Positions 35,201-47,200 of a stretch of 64,000 nt of DNA are shown here, piece after piece (position 1 is the first letter of the stretch; each line of letters opens with the position of its first letter). This DNA is from Trichuris trichiura (taxonomy: Eukaryota > Nematoda > Enoplea > Trichinellida > Trichuridae). The position numbers and the translations under genes are program-made. The notes below the pieces were generated by a model. That model saw nothing but the letters and a program-made list of their open reading frames with translations, had not been told where the DNA came from and made no database searches. The DNA lies in assembly GCA_037903355.1 (NCBI GenBank), contig JBAJFE010000033.1:310001-374000 (forward strand), read 5' to 3'.

Positions 35201-38200
35201 AAGCATGAGATTGCGACAGGGTCGTTCTTGTCCTCGCGCGGCGGACAACGGAAAGCACGCGATACAATTTTCTGCCCAGGTTTGCGGACATCTTCCCTCT
35301 CCCTGGTGTTGTCGTGTCATGTTTGAGAAGGTAGGCTGGCTGACAAGATTTCGCACGGTTTCAAGTTTGGAAATACTTCCGCCCACCAAGGTCTGATGGC
35401 AAACAATGCCTGCAGTTCAACGACGAACTCTCCGCTACTGGCTGTCTTTTTAGATATCAAACCAGTGAAGAGTGGAGGATACAAATGTTTGACTGAGTAC
35501 TGCTTCAAACAGATCTACACCTCCCGTACTAGGCCTATTTTCCTTGCTATTTTTGCGAACCGCAAGACCATGCGTAAGGAAGGAAGGAAGGCAGACGGTC
35601 GTAAGATGCTCCCACCTGTAAAGCAAACTGGGCGTGTATTCTCCTTTTTGCTGGTGACCGCTACTGAACTTGTGGGTTTATCATTCGCTACTTAAACATA
35701 GGCGTGGTTAAACATAAGCAAACTAATCCTTTCCCGAAAAAGTTGACGAACAACCGGAGGCTGATGCTGGTTCAAAGCCCAGGCCTAGCAAAATGGGTGA
35801 CGTCGTTGAGCGCTATAACTTAGGTTAAGACTTCCGCGACGGACCCTGTCAGCCGTCCTGAAGCTTGACACGTCGTGAGAGTCGTCGCGGAAACCTGCTG
35901 GCGTTTATGGAGCGCGTTTCTTAGGAAGCACCGCCTGTGGCTTAGTTCCTCTGGGAAATATGATCACAAGGAGCGGCACTAGGCGTTGCCGAAGTCCCGC
36001 GGGCGATAAGCTTCAGGCACAATACATAGCGCGCGACGTGCCTGTTAGCGGCCGAGAAAAAGACGTCCACTATAATCATGAAATGGGCACACTTCGTCGT
36101 TTAAGTACCCGTAGTAGCGAGCATATGACTTCTTGAAATCCCGTTAGGTATCTACACTAGATGTAGAAATCAAACTGAGAAGTAGTGCTTATAAGATGTC
36201 CCCGTTAAGTGAAGAGCCACGGCAAGTGTTTCAGACATGTAAAAGGTAACCTGTACAAAACTGTGATGTAGCTTTCGCGTTGACGAGGGCTCGGGGGTTA
36301 AACTATCGCCGACGTATTAAAGATGGATGGGACGCATTGGGACAGTCAGAAGGACCGCCGTCAGTCAAGAATCCCCTGTACTCACTAAACTAGCAGATCA
36401 GAGCTTATTATCCTTACAGATACTCCTATGGTTGCGACTGAATCTATTTTAATGCTCAAGCAATGCTGATCTCCTGGTAACGTGAGCCATGTTTCAACTA
36501 GAATCTTACAAGGCACTTACCTTTCTATTTTTAAGAAGTTCGTCGAATTTCAGGAGAGGTCCGTAGTCGCGACAAAGCAGTTTCCTAACAGCTGATATAA
36601 CGGGATAGCTGAATAGATGAGAACTACAGCACTGAGAAAACAAGACACAAGAAGGATCGCAGAGCTATTATTACTTTCCACCGTCAACGCACAGGAGAGA
36701 GTAATCAGTGTCTACTGAGCATTTTCCCCGCCATTACCCCCCAGGCGCGCTTGTCCGCCCCCGCGAAGAAGCTGTCATCGCCCCCTGCAGGTCGTAGTTT
36801 TCCGAGCCCTACGATTTGCGCCAGGGTGGTACGCTAATGCGGAAAAAACCAACCAAAAAGATTCATTTTGAATTGCGCTTTGGCACAGCAGCAGATGGCG
36901 AAGCACAGAAATCGGACAATTCGCCTTTCGGTCAGGCAATCCTTCGCCAATGGCTTTTTTTGTAGTGTGGCTGAAATTCGCTACGCAGCGTAATATAGTA
37001 AGAAAAACTTTCGCCCGATACATCAGGGTAAACGACAGGGCAATGATAACAAGCTATTGGATCTCGTGTATCTTCTCCCCGCCAGAAACGGAGACGGCAG
37101 CATCAAAGGGACGCTTATTTACGTTAACTGCCTTAGCGCGCTACGCTTGTGTATCAAGCTCGCCAACGTCTCACAATAACATGGAAGAACAAATGTTCAG
37201 TCTTAGGCTTAGGCTAGGGTAGGACAGGACGGCCGGCACGGTTAATGTTGCGAACCATTGTTACTGTGACGCCGTAATCTTCACTTGACCTCCCTTGATG
37301 TTGCCGCGTCAACTTCAGCCGGGGGTACGATACACGAGACTCGCTGATTTCCATAGCCAAACTACGTACAGGCACGGCTGCGCGCTCTCGTCCTGCGGCA
37401 TCGAATACCAGGGACCCCCTAGGGCCCCCCTAAGCTCCCGGGGACCCCCTAAATCCCCAATCCTTCTCAGGGCCCCCTTCAAGTTTTCCAGGGCCCCCAA
37501 GGGGTCCCTGGGGCCCCCGTTGGGAATCACTGGCCTAAGCCTACACGTAAGGAGTGCCCATTGTGCTTCCTGAGCCAGCAATCCATGCGCAACTGTTTTA
37601 TTCCCTCACGTCTACTGTTCAATAGTTCCATCGTGCTTTTAACCCCCACTTGACCTCCTTTGAAAGTGTCTCCTCCAATTCCGCTGCGGACGAGTTAAGA
37701 AAAATCCAGTGCGGCAACCTATCAGCTAAATTCCTTTCCCACCCTGGTGGTCACCTTTCTCATTCATCCCTGTATTTAAACTGTCACTTTCTGGGCGCAG
37801 AGTCTTTCTGCGAGCGTTCCCGCTTGGGGTTCTCCCTATTCCTACTTCGCCACCGGCGGATTTTCATTTCCGTTCCGTGTGCCTGCTTCTGCCATCATCT
37901 TACGGTATCCTACCGTTGTACAAAACATACTCGTGCGTATTGAAGGTATCTTTATTACGGCTTCTCCCGTTAAGACTTAAAGTAAAAAAAAGGTTTTTTC
38001 TTTCTTTCCGGAGCTTTCAGGTCTTTCGCGACCCGTCTTCAGCGGTCTCGGGTCGCGAAAGACCTGAAAGCTCCGGAAAGAAAGAAAAAACCTTTTTTTA
38101 CTTTAAGTCTTAACGGGAGAAGCCGTAATAAAGGTACCTTCAATATGAAAACGCACACTCCCGTACCAAAGCACCAGGTTTTTAATACTCATGCGTATAT

Positions 38201-41200
38201 ATTTTTTCTTGTTCTTGCGGTTCACCGCAAATAAACGGTATCGTTTCCGCATCGTTTCAGCCCTTAATACAGCAACGACAAGAACCATCATTTCGTGGGC
38301 TTTTTTCAATGACGGAAGTAAGAAACTAACGCAGGCAGTACAGCTCAGACTATTTGAAGTATGGTTTTCTCCAATCACCTGCGAATAAATGACTACCTCT
38401 GTGCTCGGCTTGTGGTAGAGTGTTTTCGAACGAAGCAAACGAAGCTACAAGACCACATTAATAGAGTACATCTAGACATGCGTGACAAGAACATCAGCTA
38501 CTTTCAGTTGCTTCGTGAGAAACTCCTTACAAAAAAAACATCGCCGCGTATGTTGCCATCGGCATCAGAAAAGCATAAAGACAGCCTGCGTGCGTCTTAT
38601 AACATTCCCTTACTGATTGCAAAATGTGGGGAGCCACATAACACTGGGGAAAGACTGTTGCCTCCCATGCTTACCGAAGTTATCCAAACTGTATTGCACA
38701 TGTCACCAAGTGAAATAATCAGAAGGACATCTCCGAGTAATGACATAGTGCAAAGGACTGACGAAATGAGCAACGACGTAGAACGTAGTTTATGCGACTT
38801 CTTGAGAGAACGCATTTTTCGTTGCAGCTTGATGAATCGATCTTACCTAACAATAAAAAATTATTATTAGGTTATGTCAGATTCGTAAATAATGAAGCCC
38901 TGATACAGGAACAGCTGTTTGTCACACAGTTGGAGACAGATACCAAAGGACAGACCATATTCCTTACTGTAGAAAAGTTTTTCAATGATAACAACATCCC
39001 TATGGCGAACATAGTTGCTTTCGCAACCGATGGAGCACCGTCGATGGTGGGCAGCTAACGCGGTTTTCTCGCACATTTGAAGCAGCTCGTTCCTGGCCTT
39101 TTGGCGGTCCACTGCGTCATTCACCAACAGCGTTCTGCCGCAAGACGCCTGAGCGAACGATTAAGCCGCTCACTCCAATTTGTTATTACAGCGGTTAATA
39201 CCATCGAAAGCAAATCGCTTAATGAGACACTATTCAGACAACTGTGTGAACAGAATGACGAAGACTTCAATCGCCTGTTACTTCACAGTGAAGTTCGCTG
39301 GTTGCTTTACTCGGTTCTACACACTCTTTAACAGTTCTACAATTTTTGTTGTGTGAACCCTTTTCTGGGACAAAATTTAAAAGCAAGAAAGACATTGCGT
39401 ATTTGGCAAACTTATTTTACAAATTCAATGCAATGAATTTACAGTTCCAAGGCAGTGACTTAAACTCGATTAAAACGAAAGGGGCTATATCTGCTTTTGT
39501 CGTGAAATTGCCCATTTTCAAACGGAACTTGCGGGGCGGTGAGTTCTATCAGTTCCCCATTCTAGCTGCACTGAAGGAGAAAGAGGACATCGCTGAACAT
39601 GAAGTTGAAGTATAATGCCAACACTTGGAAATGCTGCACGTTAACTTCACGGAACGGTTCAGTGATATCCTTAACTTGGTAATTCCACAGTGGGTAATAG
39701 ACCCTATGTCCAGCGCAGGCGAAGCAGAGATGGAATTGCAAGAAGAACTGATAGAACTGCAAAGCAATGAAAAGGTAAAAATGAAATGGAAAAGCGGACA
39801 TCAGCAGCTTTGGCTACAGCGCGAAATAAGGGAACTGTATCTGCTGTTATGGGCTGCTGTAGAAAACTTCCTTATTGCGTTGACATCATCTTATATACCA
39901 GAATGCGGATTCAGGCGTAGTTACAGAGCTGATAAGTAGCAAGAGAAGTCGGCTGGATATAGTGAATCGAGGCGACCTTATACTGATGGTCACAAAGATG
40001 CAGCCAAACATAGACAACTTGTTCGTCCTGCATCAAGCACACCCATCACTTTGAGTAGTTTCCGTTCATGTGCAGTTGCAAACTTGCGTTACAGTTTCTT
40101 TTGTATCTTCTCACTTAAGCGTTTTCAGTTCAATCTGGTTCGCTGTTACTAAACTTCTGTTTGCTGTGGGTAAAAAACAAATAGACGCACACTGATTTTT
40201 TTTTTCGGAAAAGACTAATGAATGCTTCTTGCTTATGTGACTCCATGTTCTGAAAAATGTGAGGAAATATGAAAGGCAAGCAGAAATTCTCCAATCATAA
40301 AACGGTTGGTAGAAAAGCAGGAGTGCTAATAGTACGCCTTTCACATGACAAGGAGTAGAAGTCTTTTCTGCAAAATTTTCACACGAATAATGGTACTGCA
40401 AAAATTTTACCACCGGGGGCTATTGAGAATCTAATGACGTCCCGGCTACGCCACGCCATACGTTGCAGCCAATCAGCGCGCTTAAAATTGACCAATCAGA
40501 ATTAGCGGGCTGAAGCGCTTGGATACGTTCACAAGGGGACGATGGAGCGAAAAAGTTTGAGAACCTATGATCTAGAGCATAGGTTCTCAAACTTTTCGCT
40601 CCATCGCCCCCCTGTGAACGTTCCCGACCGCTAGTGCCCCCCACTTCTGATTGGTAAATTTTGAGTCCGCTGATTAGCTGAAAGGTAGGGCGTGGCGTAG
40701 CCGGGAGGTCATCAGGTTTTCAAACTTTTCTCTCCGTCGCCCTCGGTGGGAAAATCTTTGCAATACCATTACTCAAGAGAAATGTTTTCAGAAAAGACTT
40801 TTACTCTTCGTCACGCGGTAGACCTCCTGCTTTTCCACCAACCATTTTATGATGGGAAAATTTCTGCTTGTCTTTCGTGTCTCCTCTCACGTTTTTCAGA
40901 ACATAAAGTCACATAAGCAAGAAGCATTCATTAGCCTTTCCCGAAAAAAACAATGTACGTCAATTTGTCTTTTTACCCACGCCAGACAGAATTGTAGTGA
41001 CAACAAACCAGATTGAAGTGAAAACGCTTAAGCGAAAAGATGCAAAAGAAACTATAACGCAAGTTTGCGACTGCACATAAACAGAAACTATTCAATGTGA
41101 TGGGTGTGCTTGATGCAGGACGAGCAAGTTGTCTATGTTTACCTGCATCTTTGTCATCATCAATCTAATGTTGCCTTGATTCACTATATCTAGCCGACTT

Positions 41201-44200
41201 CTCTTGCTGCTTAACAGCTCCGTAACCGCGCTGAATCTGCATTCCGCTAGATAAGATGATGGAAACGCAATAAAGAAGTTTTCTACAGCAGCCCATAACT
41301 TGCCGCTTCTTGCCCCATAATGCTTTTGAATTTGCCGCCTCCACTTCTGGAGGAACTGAGCTAAGAAAAACGCCATTGTTCCATTGCGCCCTCCACCCCC
41401 ACTTGGCCTCCTTTGAAATTCCCGCCGCCAGTTCTAGTTAGGGCGAGTTAAGAAAAACCCTTCTTACGAAGGTCTCTTTGAGGGCCCTCCTGCGCTAGGG
41501 ATAATTCTGCCAGAGTTCCTCTTACGTGATTCTCAACGCCCCCGCACGAGGTTCCCATCGCCCCCCAGGGGGCGATATCGCTCACTTTGAGAACCTATGA
41601 TCTAGAGGCTGGGTTTTTGAGGAAGTTTGGAGGCAGGAACTTTACCGTGACGTTTGTGAGGCGTTTCACGTGGGGATGGCTCGGACAGTTGTCTACTACC
41701 AATACGATGGAATGTTTCATTCGCTTCATCTGTCGGTCGACACTTCTTACCCACTCCTCGAATATGGCGGCTGTCATCCAGGCGCATTTATCTGATCTCC
41801 GATGATTTGATCTCGTCAATTCTCAGCTTCGTAAATGCGTGGGGTTTCGCTGATTTACGAATGACCAATGGCTTCAACTTCTCCCCAGTTGCGCTGGCGT
41901 AAAGAAGCACAGTGAATCGATCTTTGGAGAGCTTCCCGTTTTTGCATTTATCGCCTTTTAGTACAAGGCTTCTATCAGGCATAGCCTCGAGAAACAAGCC
42001 GCATTCATCAGCACTGAAAATGTCCTCTTTCTTGAAGCCACTGGCGAAATGACGAAACTTCGCGATGAAGTCTTTCAAGACGTCGACAGGAACTTCGTTA
42101 GATTCGCCGCATAAGATTTTCTGAGAAATCATGTGACAGAGCTTGAACTTATTCAGCCAACCGCTTGATGCTTGGAAACCTGTCAACCCGAATTCTACGA
42201 CGAATCTTCTAGCAACTTCCCGGATCATTGGACCAGAGATACGTGCAATAGCTGCTCTCATTTGCTTAAACCAATGTCACGCTGCTTCATTGACTTGGTC
42301 GAGGGAAGTTCTCCTTTTTTTTCGCTGCGCATCTCCGCTTTGCTTATCATATCTTTCCAAGTACTCACGTTTACGTCTCTGGATGTTGCAAGCGGTAGTC
42401 TTGCTGACATGAAACCGATCTGCTGTCTTCCTTTCACTGTTGGTTAAGAAAAAGTGGATAAGATCCACTTTTTCCTTCAGTGTCAACTCTCTCGATTCTC
42501 TCCGTTCGGCCATAGTGCAAACTGTAACCAGCTTATTAGCTACTCCTGCGTAAACCGGGATATCTTTACTCGCGAAGACACGTCAAAGCCCCCTGCCGCA
42601 CGGGTACAGGAAAGCGAATGAATAGAGCTGAGTTCAACGCGAACGAATACAATTAGGCTCGATTCGTCGCATTTCGCTCGATGGGCGAATGCTGCCAACG
42701 CGTACGTGGAAGGACGCGTAAACGAGAAATCGCGCAAGCTGCGCCGGCAAGCATGAAAAAAGCATCGTCAAAGCGACGGAATCGGTTCTGTTATCAGGAA
42801 TCTCCAATGCACGGTAACGAAAAATTTGGTTACGTTGAGTAATAGCACATTGAGGCAACGACGGTTGACAGCTGCTAGTGACTGACACAGAGCAAACTGA
42901 AGTGGTCAACTTACAGAGAGCAAAGTAGCGTTGCGTCTGTACACCACATCACGGCTAAAGCGCTCAGCTTTCCATTTACGGAGATGGTCGATGTATAGAA
43001 GCTGTCCTTGCGCTAATTAACGTGCGGACAAATCAACTGGCCAAAATTCGGTCAACTTAGGGAGGTGGTCGACATATAGGGGTGGTCAACTTTGGGGGTT
43101 CCACTGTACCTAGCTCAGGCAACAGCATAACCTTCGGTACTATTCCTCTTTGTTCATATATTGCAAACACACATGCATTGGTTAAAGCAGTGTTTCCCAA
43201 CTTTTTTGGAGCCAGGGCCACCTTTCGCGACCTTCAACTTGCCTGCTTCCTAACCTAATTCTCCTGCTTCAGTTATCTTCAGGTGCGCCTACTGTGGTTA
43301 CGTTGTTGTGAATTTGTACAAGTAGTTCAACACCTGAAACACGCTGCAGAATGTAGAATTGACTTCGCAGCCTGCTGTGTATGCCAAAGAAAAAACAGTT
43401 AAGCCGGGTCGTCATTAAAAACCTTGTTAACCTGCCGATCTCGTCAGCCGCAAGTAGGACCCCATCTTTAGCGCTGTGAAAGTTGAGTGTGCGATCAATG
43501 GCTGGAAACCCTGCCGATGCGTAGTCAACGCTGAATTTCTTTTCTACACTAGAGCGAAAAGGCTAGTAAGGAAACTGGCTGCCATATACGGTGAAAGCTC
43601 CTTAACGGTATTCTAAGCCGTTAACGCCTTTAATTCTTTAGTTGGCACTGAAGGCATTCTTTTCGTATTGCTGGATTTAAGCCGGCTAATTGCAGATCGG
43701 GGAGCCTTTAGAGTACAAGCGCCGCACTGGGTTTCCTCTTCCTCAATTTTTTGGGCTGTTAGCAATGGCAGCGCAATACGTAAGTCAGGCTGCGATACTG
43801 TGTTTAAGGTTGCGCAACACTGAATCTAAATTCAGTACTTCCTCAGAGCAAGACGACAGTCGCTTGGTCTTACCTCAGTGCGACGACTGAATATGGTTCA
43901 GTGCTACTAATGTATCCACGTCCGGCTCGATAGTCGTCTGGAGTAATCTCAGGTCGCCTCGCCTCACTATCCCGAACGGCAGGATCGCTCTCGTCCTGCG
44001 GCACCGACTACTAGGGACCCTCTGAGGCCTCCCTTAATCCGCAGTCCTTCCCAGGGCCCCCAAGGGGCCCCTGGGACCCCCGTCGAGAATCACTGCACAT
44101 AAAGGTGACAGCTGTGGTGCCTGCCAAAGTTGGTCAGATAGAGCGACTTGCAAACACGAAGACCGGGCCGGTGAGTGACACCCATTGCAATGATAACCGG

Positions 44201-47200
44201 GGCGTTTTTTAACAAGTCGCCGTCAGAAATGACCATTGTCTGAAGCCATTGTTCCGGTTGCATAAGGGATTATCGGACAGGTGGCTGTGTTCCTCTCAGA
44301 TATCAATGGAGAGATTAAGACAGTAAGCCTTCGAAGAAGCAACGGAAGACTTGCCAGCGGCGGAGGTCTGCGCAGTTCTATCAAGTGGCACTGTCACAGG
44401 TGTACGTAGAGCACCGTCAATCTAATCGAACTTTTAAGCCTAGCAGTGATTCCCAAGAGGGGCCCCAGGGGCCCTTGGAAAACTTCAAGGGGCCCTGGGA
44501 AGGATTGGGAATTTAGAGGGCCCCTGGTAGTCGGCGCCGCAGAACGAGAGCGATCCTGCCGTTCGGGATAGTGAGGCGAGGCGACCTGAGATTACTCCTG
44601 ACGACTATCGAGCCGGAGGTGGATAAATTAGTAGCACTGAACCATATTCAGTCGTCGCACTGAGGTAAGATCAAGCGACTGTCGTCTTGCCCCGAGAAAA
44701 TATTGAATTTAGATTCAGTGTTGCGCGGCCCTGAGAACAGCATCGCAGCCTGACTTACACATTGCGCTACCATTGCTAACAGCCCAAAAAATTGAGGAAG
44801 AGGAAACCCAGTGCGGCGCTTGTACTCTGAAGGCTCCCTGGTCTGCAATTAGCCGGCTTAAGTCCAGCAATACGGAACGCCTTCAGTGCCAACTAAAGAA
44901 TTAAAGACGTTCACGGCTTCGAATATCGTTAAGGTGCTTTCGTCGTACATGGCAGCCGGCTTCCCTACTAGCCATTTCGCTTTAGTGTAGAAAAGAAATT
45001 CAGTGTTCAGGTTAACAAGGTTTTTAATGACGGCCCGGCTTAACTGTTTTTTCTTTGGCATACACAGTAGGCTGCGAAGTCAACTCTACATTCTGCAACC
45101 TGTTTCAGGTGTTGAACTACTTGTACAAATTCACAACAACGTAACTATAGTAGGCGCACTTGAGGATAACAGAAGCAGGAGAATTACGTTGGGGAGAGTG
45201 ACAGGGGGCCCCGGCAAGTTGAAGGCCGCGAAAGGGGGCCCTGGCTCCAAAAAGGTTGGGAAACACTGCTATAGAGGAACAGTTAATCGTACTCTCGTGG
45301 TGCCGGTACTACATTCAGTAACGTGAGCCTAAACGAAATTTTTAAACCTAACCATACAAAACAGTTACGTGTGTATGCTCGTGCGTTGTCGCGCAAATCA
45401 AGGAACAAGTGCACGTGGTTGCTTATTCACTGCATGAATAGCGAGTACGTACCGATCACTCCGTGGGTATGGCTTGTCTACGTCCTGTCCTGCGTTCTGC
45501 AATTTCAATGTACCTGGCTGCTTGTGACAGCGCCATGCCTTTCCGCCGCATTCCAATTGCATCAGGCCACTGCAAGACGGGTACAGCCTTTCCTGATAGA
45601 GCAAGCCTTTTTCACGCAAAAGAGTTGCTCGCTCTACTCATCCTTAACCGTGCTGGACACCTACCGAACATTCTTAGCAATCGAAATGGCCTGCACAACA
45701 ATAACTACGGGCATACTGGCTTGGGGAATTACACGGTCACTTACTTTCTTTGCCCATTTACCGCTCGCATTTAATAATTCCTGCGAGAAGGCACTATACC
45801 ACAGCTTATATAGCACCTGCGAAGGGAAGTGCACCATCTCGCCGCCCTGTATCCGCACGCATTAAGGAAGACGCTCGACAAAGCATTATTCTACGGATTA
45901 ACCTAGCACCTACGAAAATGCATTCCTCGACAGCACGACCGCTTAGCGGATTAAGTAATGTAACAGTTTAAGTAGCGCCTGCGATGGGGCATCGTTCCTC
46001 GGATTAAGAAACAGCTGCGACGGCGTCCCTACACTGCCATACACACGTGAAGGCAGGGACGGCGACGTAAAGACCCAACAACAGCTCATGATTAGACCTG
46101 AAAGCTCCGCCAATTCCGTTATATCAATAAACGTTGTTTGAGGAAACGTGTCCAGTACAATAAGCTTTTAAAAGGCTTCACAAAGGTATGCCACGAAAGG
46201 AACAAAGAAAAAGAAGAACTAACCGAGAAGTTGAAGCAGTTAAAGTATTCCTCTACTCCTTCAATCACTCAGCGATTTTCCAAAACTGAAGCGAGTAATT
46301 TTCTTATTTATTCTTGCTAACTTTTTAGAAATGGATTTACGGCTTGTTTTTGCTTCAGTCCTAAATTTTGGAGATGCTCCTGGTTGTTATTCAAGAGTTT
46401 ATTGTTGTTTTGTTGTACCACAAACGGAACGTTCGAACGCAACCTCGCATATAGTATTCAAACAATAACGAATGAGTTTCGCTTAACGCCGCGTTTCCAG
46501 GAACATATCTCCAACGTTAAGCTAGGACTGCTTGTACAATGCATGCTGCAGAAAGACTAACCGGCCGCTGCGTGTAACGAACATGGGAATAAAGAATGCA
46601 GGAAGGCAAACTGCAAAACTAAGGGATAGACGAATAGTACAATACTAAAAACAACTTAGTATCATACGCGATCTGGCCAGTCATACAGGCAAAAAAAATC
46701 TTCCACAAAGCACGTTCAGTAGCAATTCACCGGTCTGCATTAGAAAGGGTGACCTTCGTCAGATGAACCGCGCTGTTTTTAACCAAAGCGGAAAACAAAG
46801 GCCGCCTGCATTACTGATAAGCCCTCGACGCTTTAATTCTAGCAGTTCATTATGATCACTGGAAAGAAAGCTCGAAGCAAATGAACACCACGCCGGCGCA
46901 ACCAGAGCTTTTGTCACGCTAGTAACCTCGTCAGCATTATTCCAAGCTTCTCCCTAAGCGACAAGCTTTACTGCTCTTATACCGTACCCTGCACTTCTGT
47001 TTTGGTAAATGTCACGCACATCTGCAACAGATTCTGAATTGCATGCATCAATGTTGTTACGTAAGTTCGGGTTTTGCTTTACACGATGTATTCATAATGA
47101 AAAACTTTATTACGGATAGGTTCCCGTTTTTTATGGATGTAAAAGGACTCCGGAGCTTTCGGGTCATTCGAGACCCGTCATCAGCGGTCTTAAGTTATAG

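Larger units (their letters stand above)
32493..37532 (-). mobile_element. hAT-C transposon nested in hAT-B2, 5040 bp
   Basis: A perfect 8-bp duplication GCCTAAGC (32485-32492 and 37533-37540) flanks it. Ends are CAGTGTTTCCCAACC and GTTGGGAATCACTG. The minus-strand transposase is at 33274-35013. About 35.0-37.0 kb is non-coding spacer with no recognised gene. A Merlin MITE sits near the right end. Short deletion copies are at 43188-44095 and 44444-45268. Confidence 0.9.
32160..40569 (+). mobile_element. hAT-B2 transposon (second in the stack) with nested insertions
   Basis: It starts CATGGGTTCTCAAA and ends TTTGAGAACCTATG, flanked by ATCTGGAG (32152-32159) and ATCTAGAG (40570-40577). Its body matches hAT-B1 at 1300-4453 once two insertions are removed: hAT-C (32493-37532) and a palindromic PLE tail (37941-38184). 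Its own transposase (38300-40055) is broken. Confidence 0.85.
30481..43106 (-). mobile_element. Tigger-2 transposon, split by nested hAT insertions
   Basis: The left end CAGTTAAACCCCCGTAAGTT is preceded by TA (30479-30480). The right end GGGGGTTCCACTG is followed by TA (43107-43108). The transposase reads on the minus strand from 42513 and is interrupted at an ATCTAGAG site (41600-41607). It resumes at 31399 with the C-terminal part. The uninterrupted Tigger-1 copy near 16698 has GATCTAGAGGCTGGG at the same place, confirming the insertion point. Everything from 31408 to 41599 is later insertion. A PLE-1 tail also lies at 30841-30965. Confidence 0.85.

Noticed and set aside
45323..45865. 180-residue plus-strand ORF
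   Set aside because: It is the shadow of a Merlin transposase relic on the minus strand and has no recognisable domain.
46138..46320. 60-residue lysine/glutamate-rich ORF with coiled-coil-like composition
   Set aside because: No similarity recognised, no splice-site context and no neighbouring support. Charged composition alone is not evidence.
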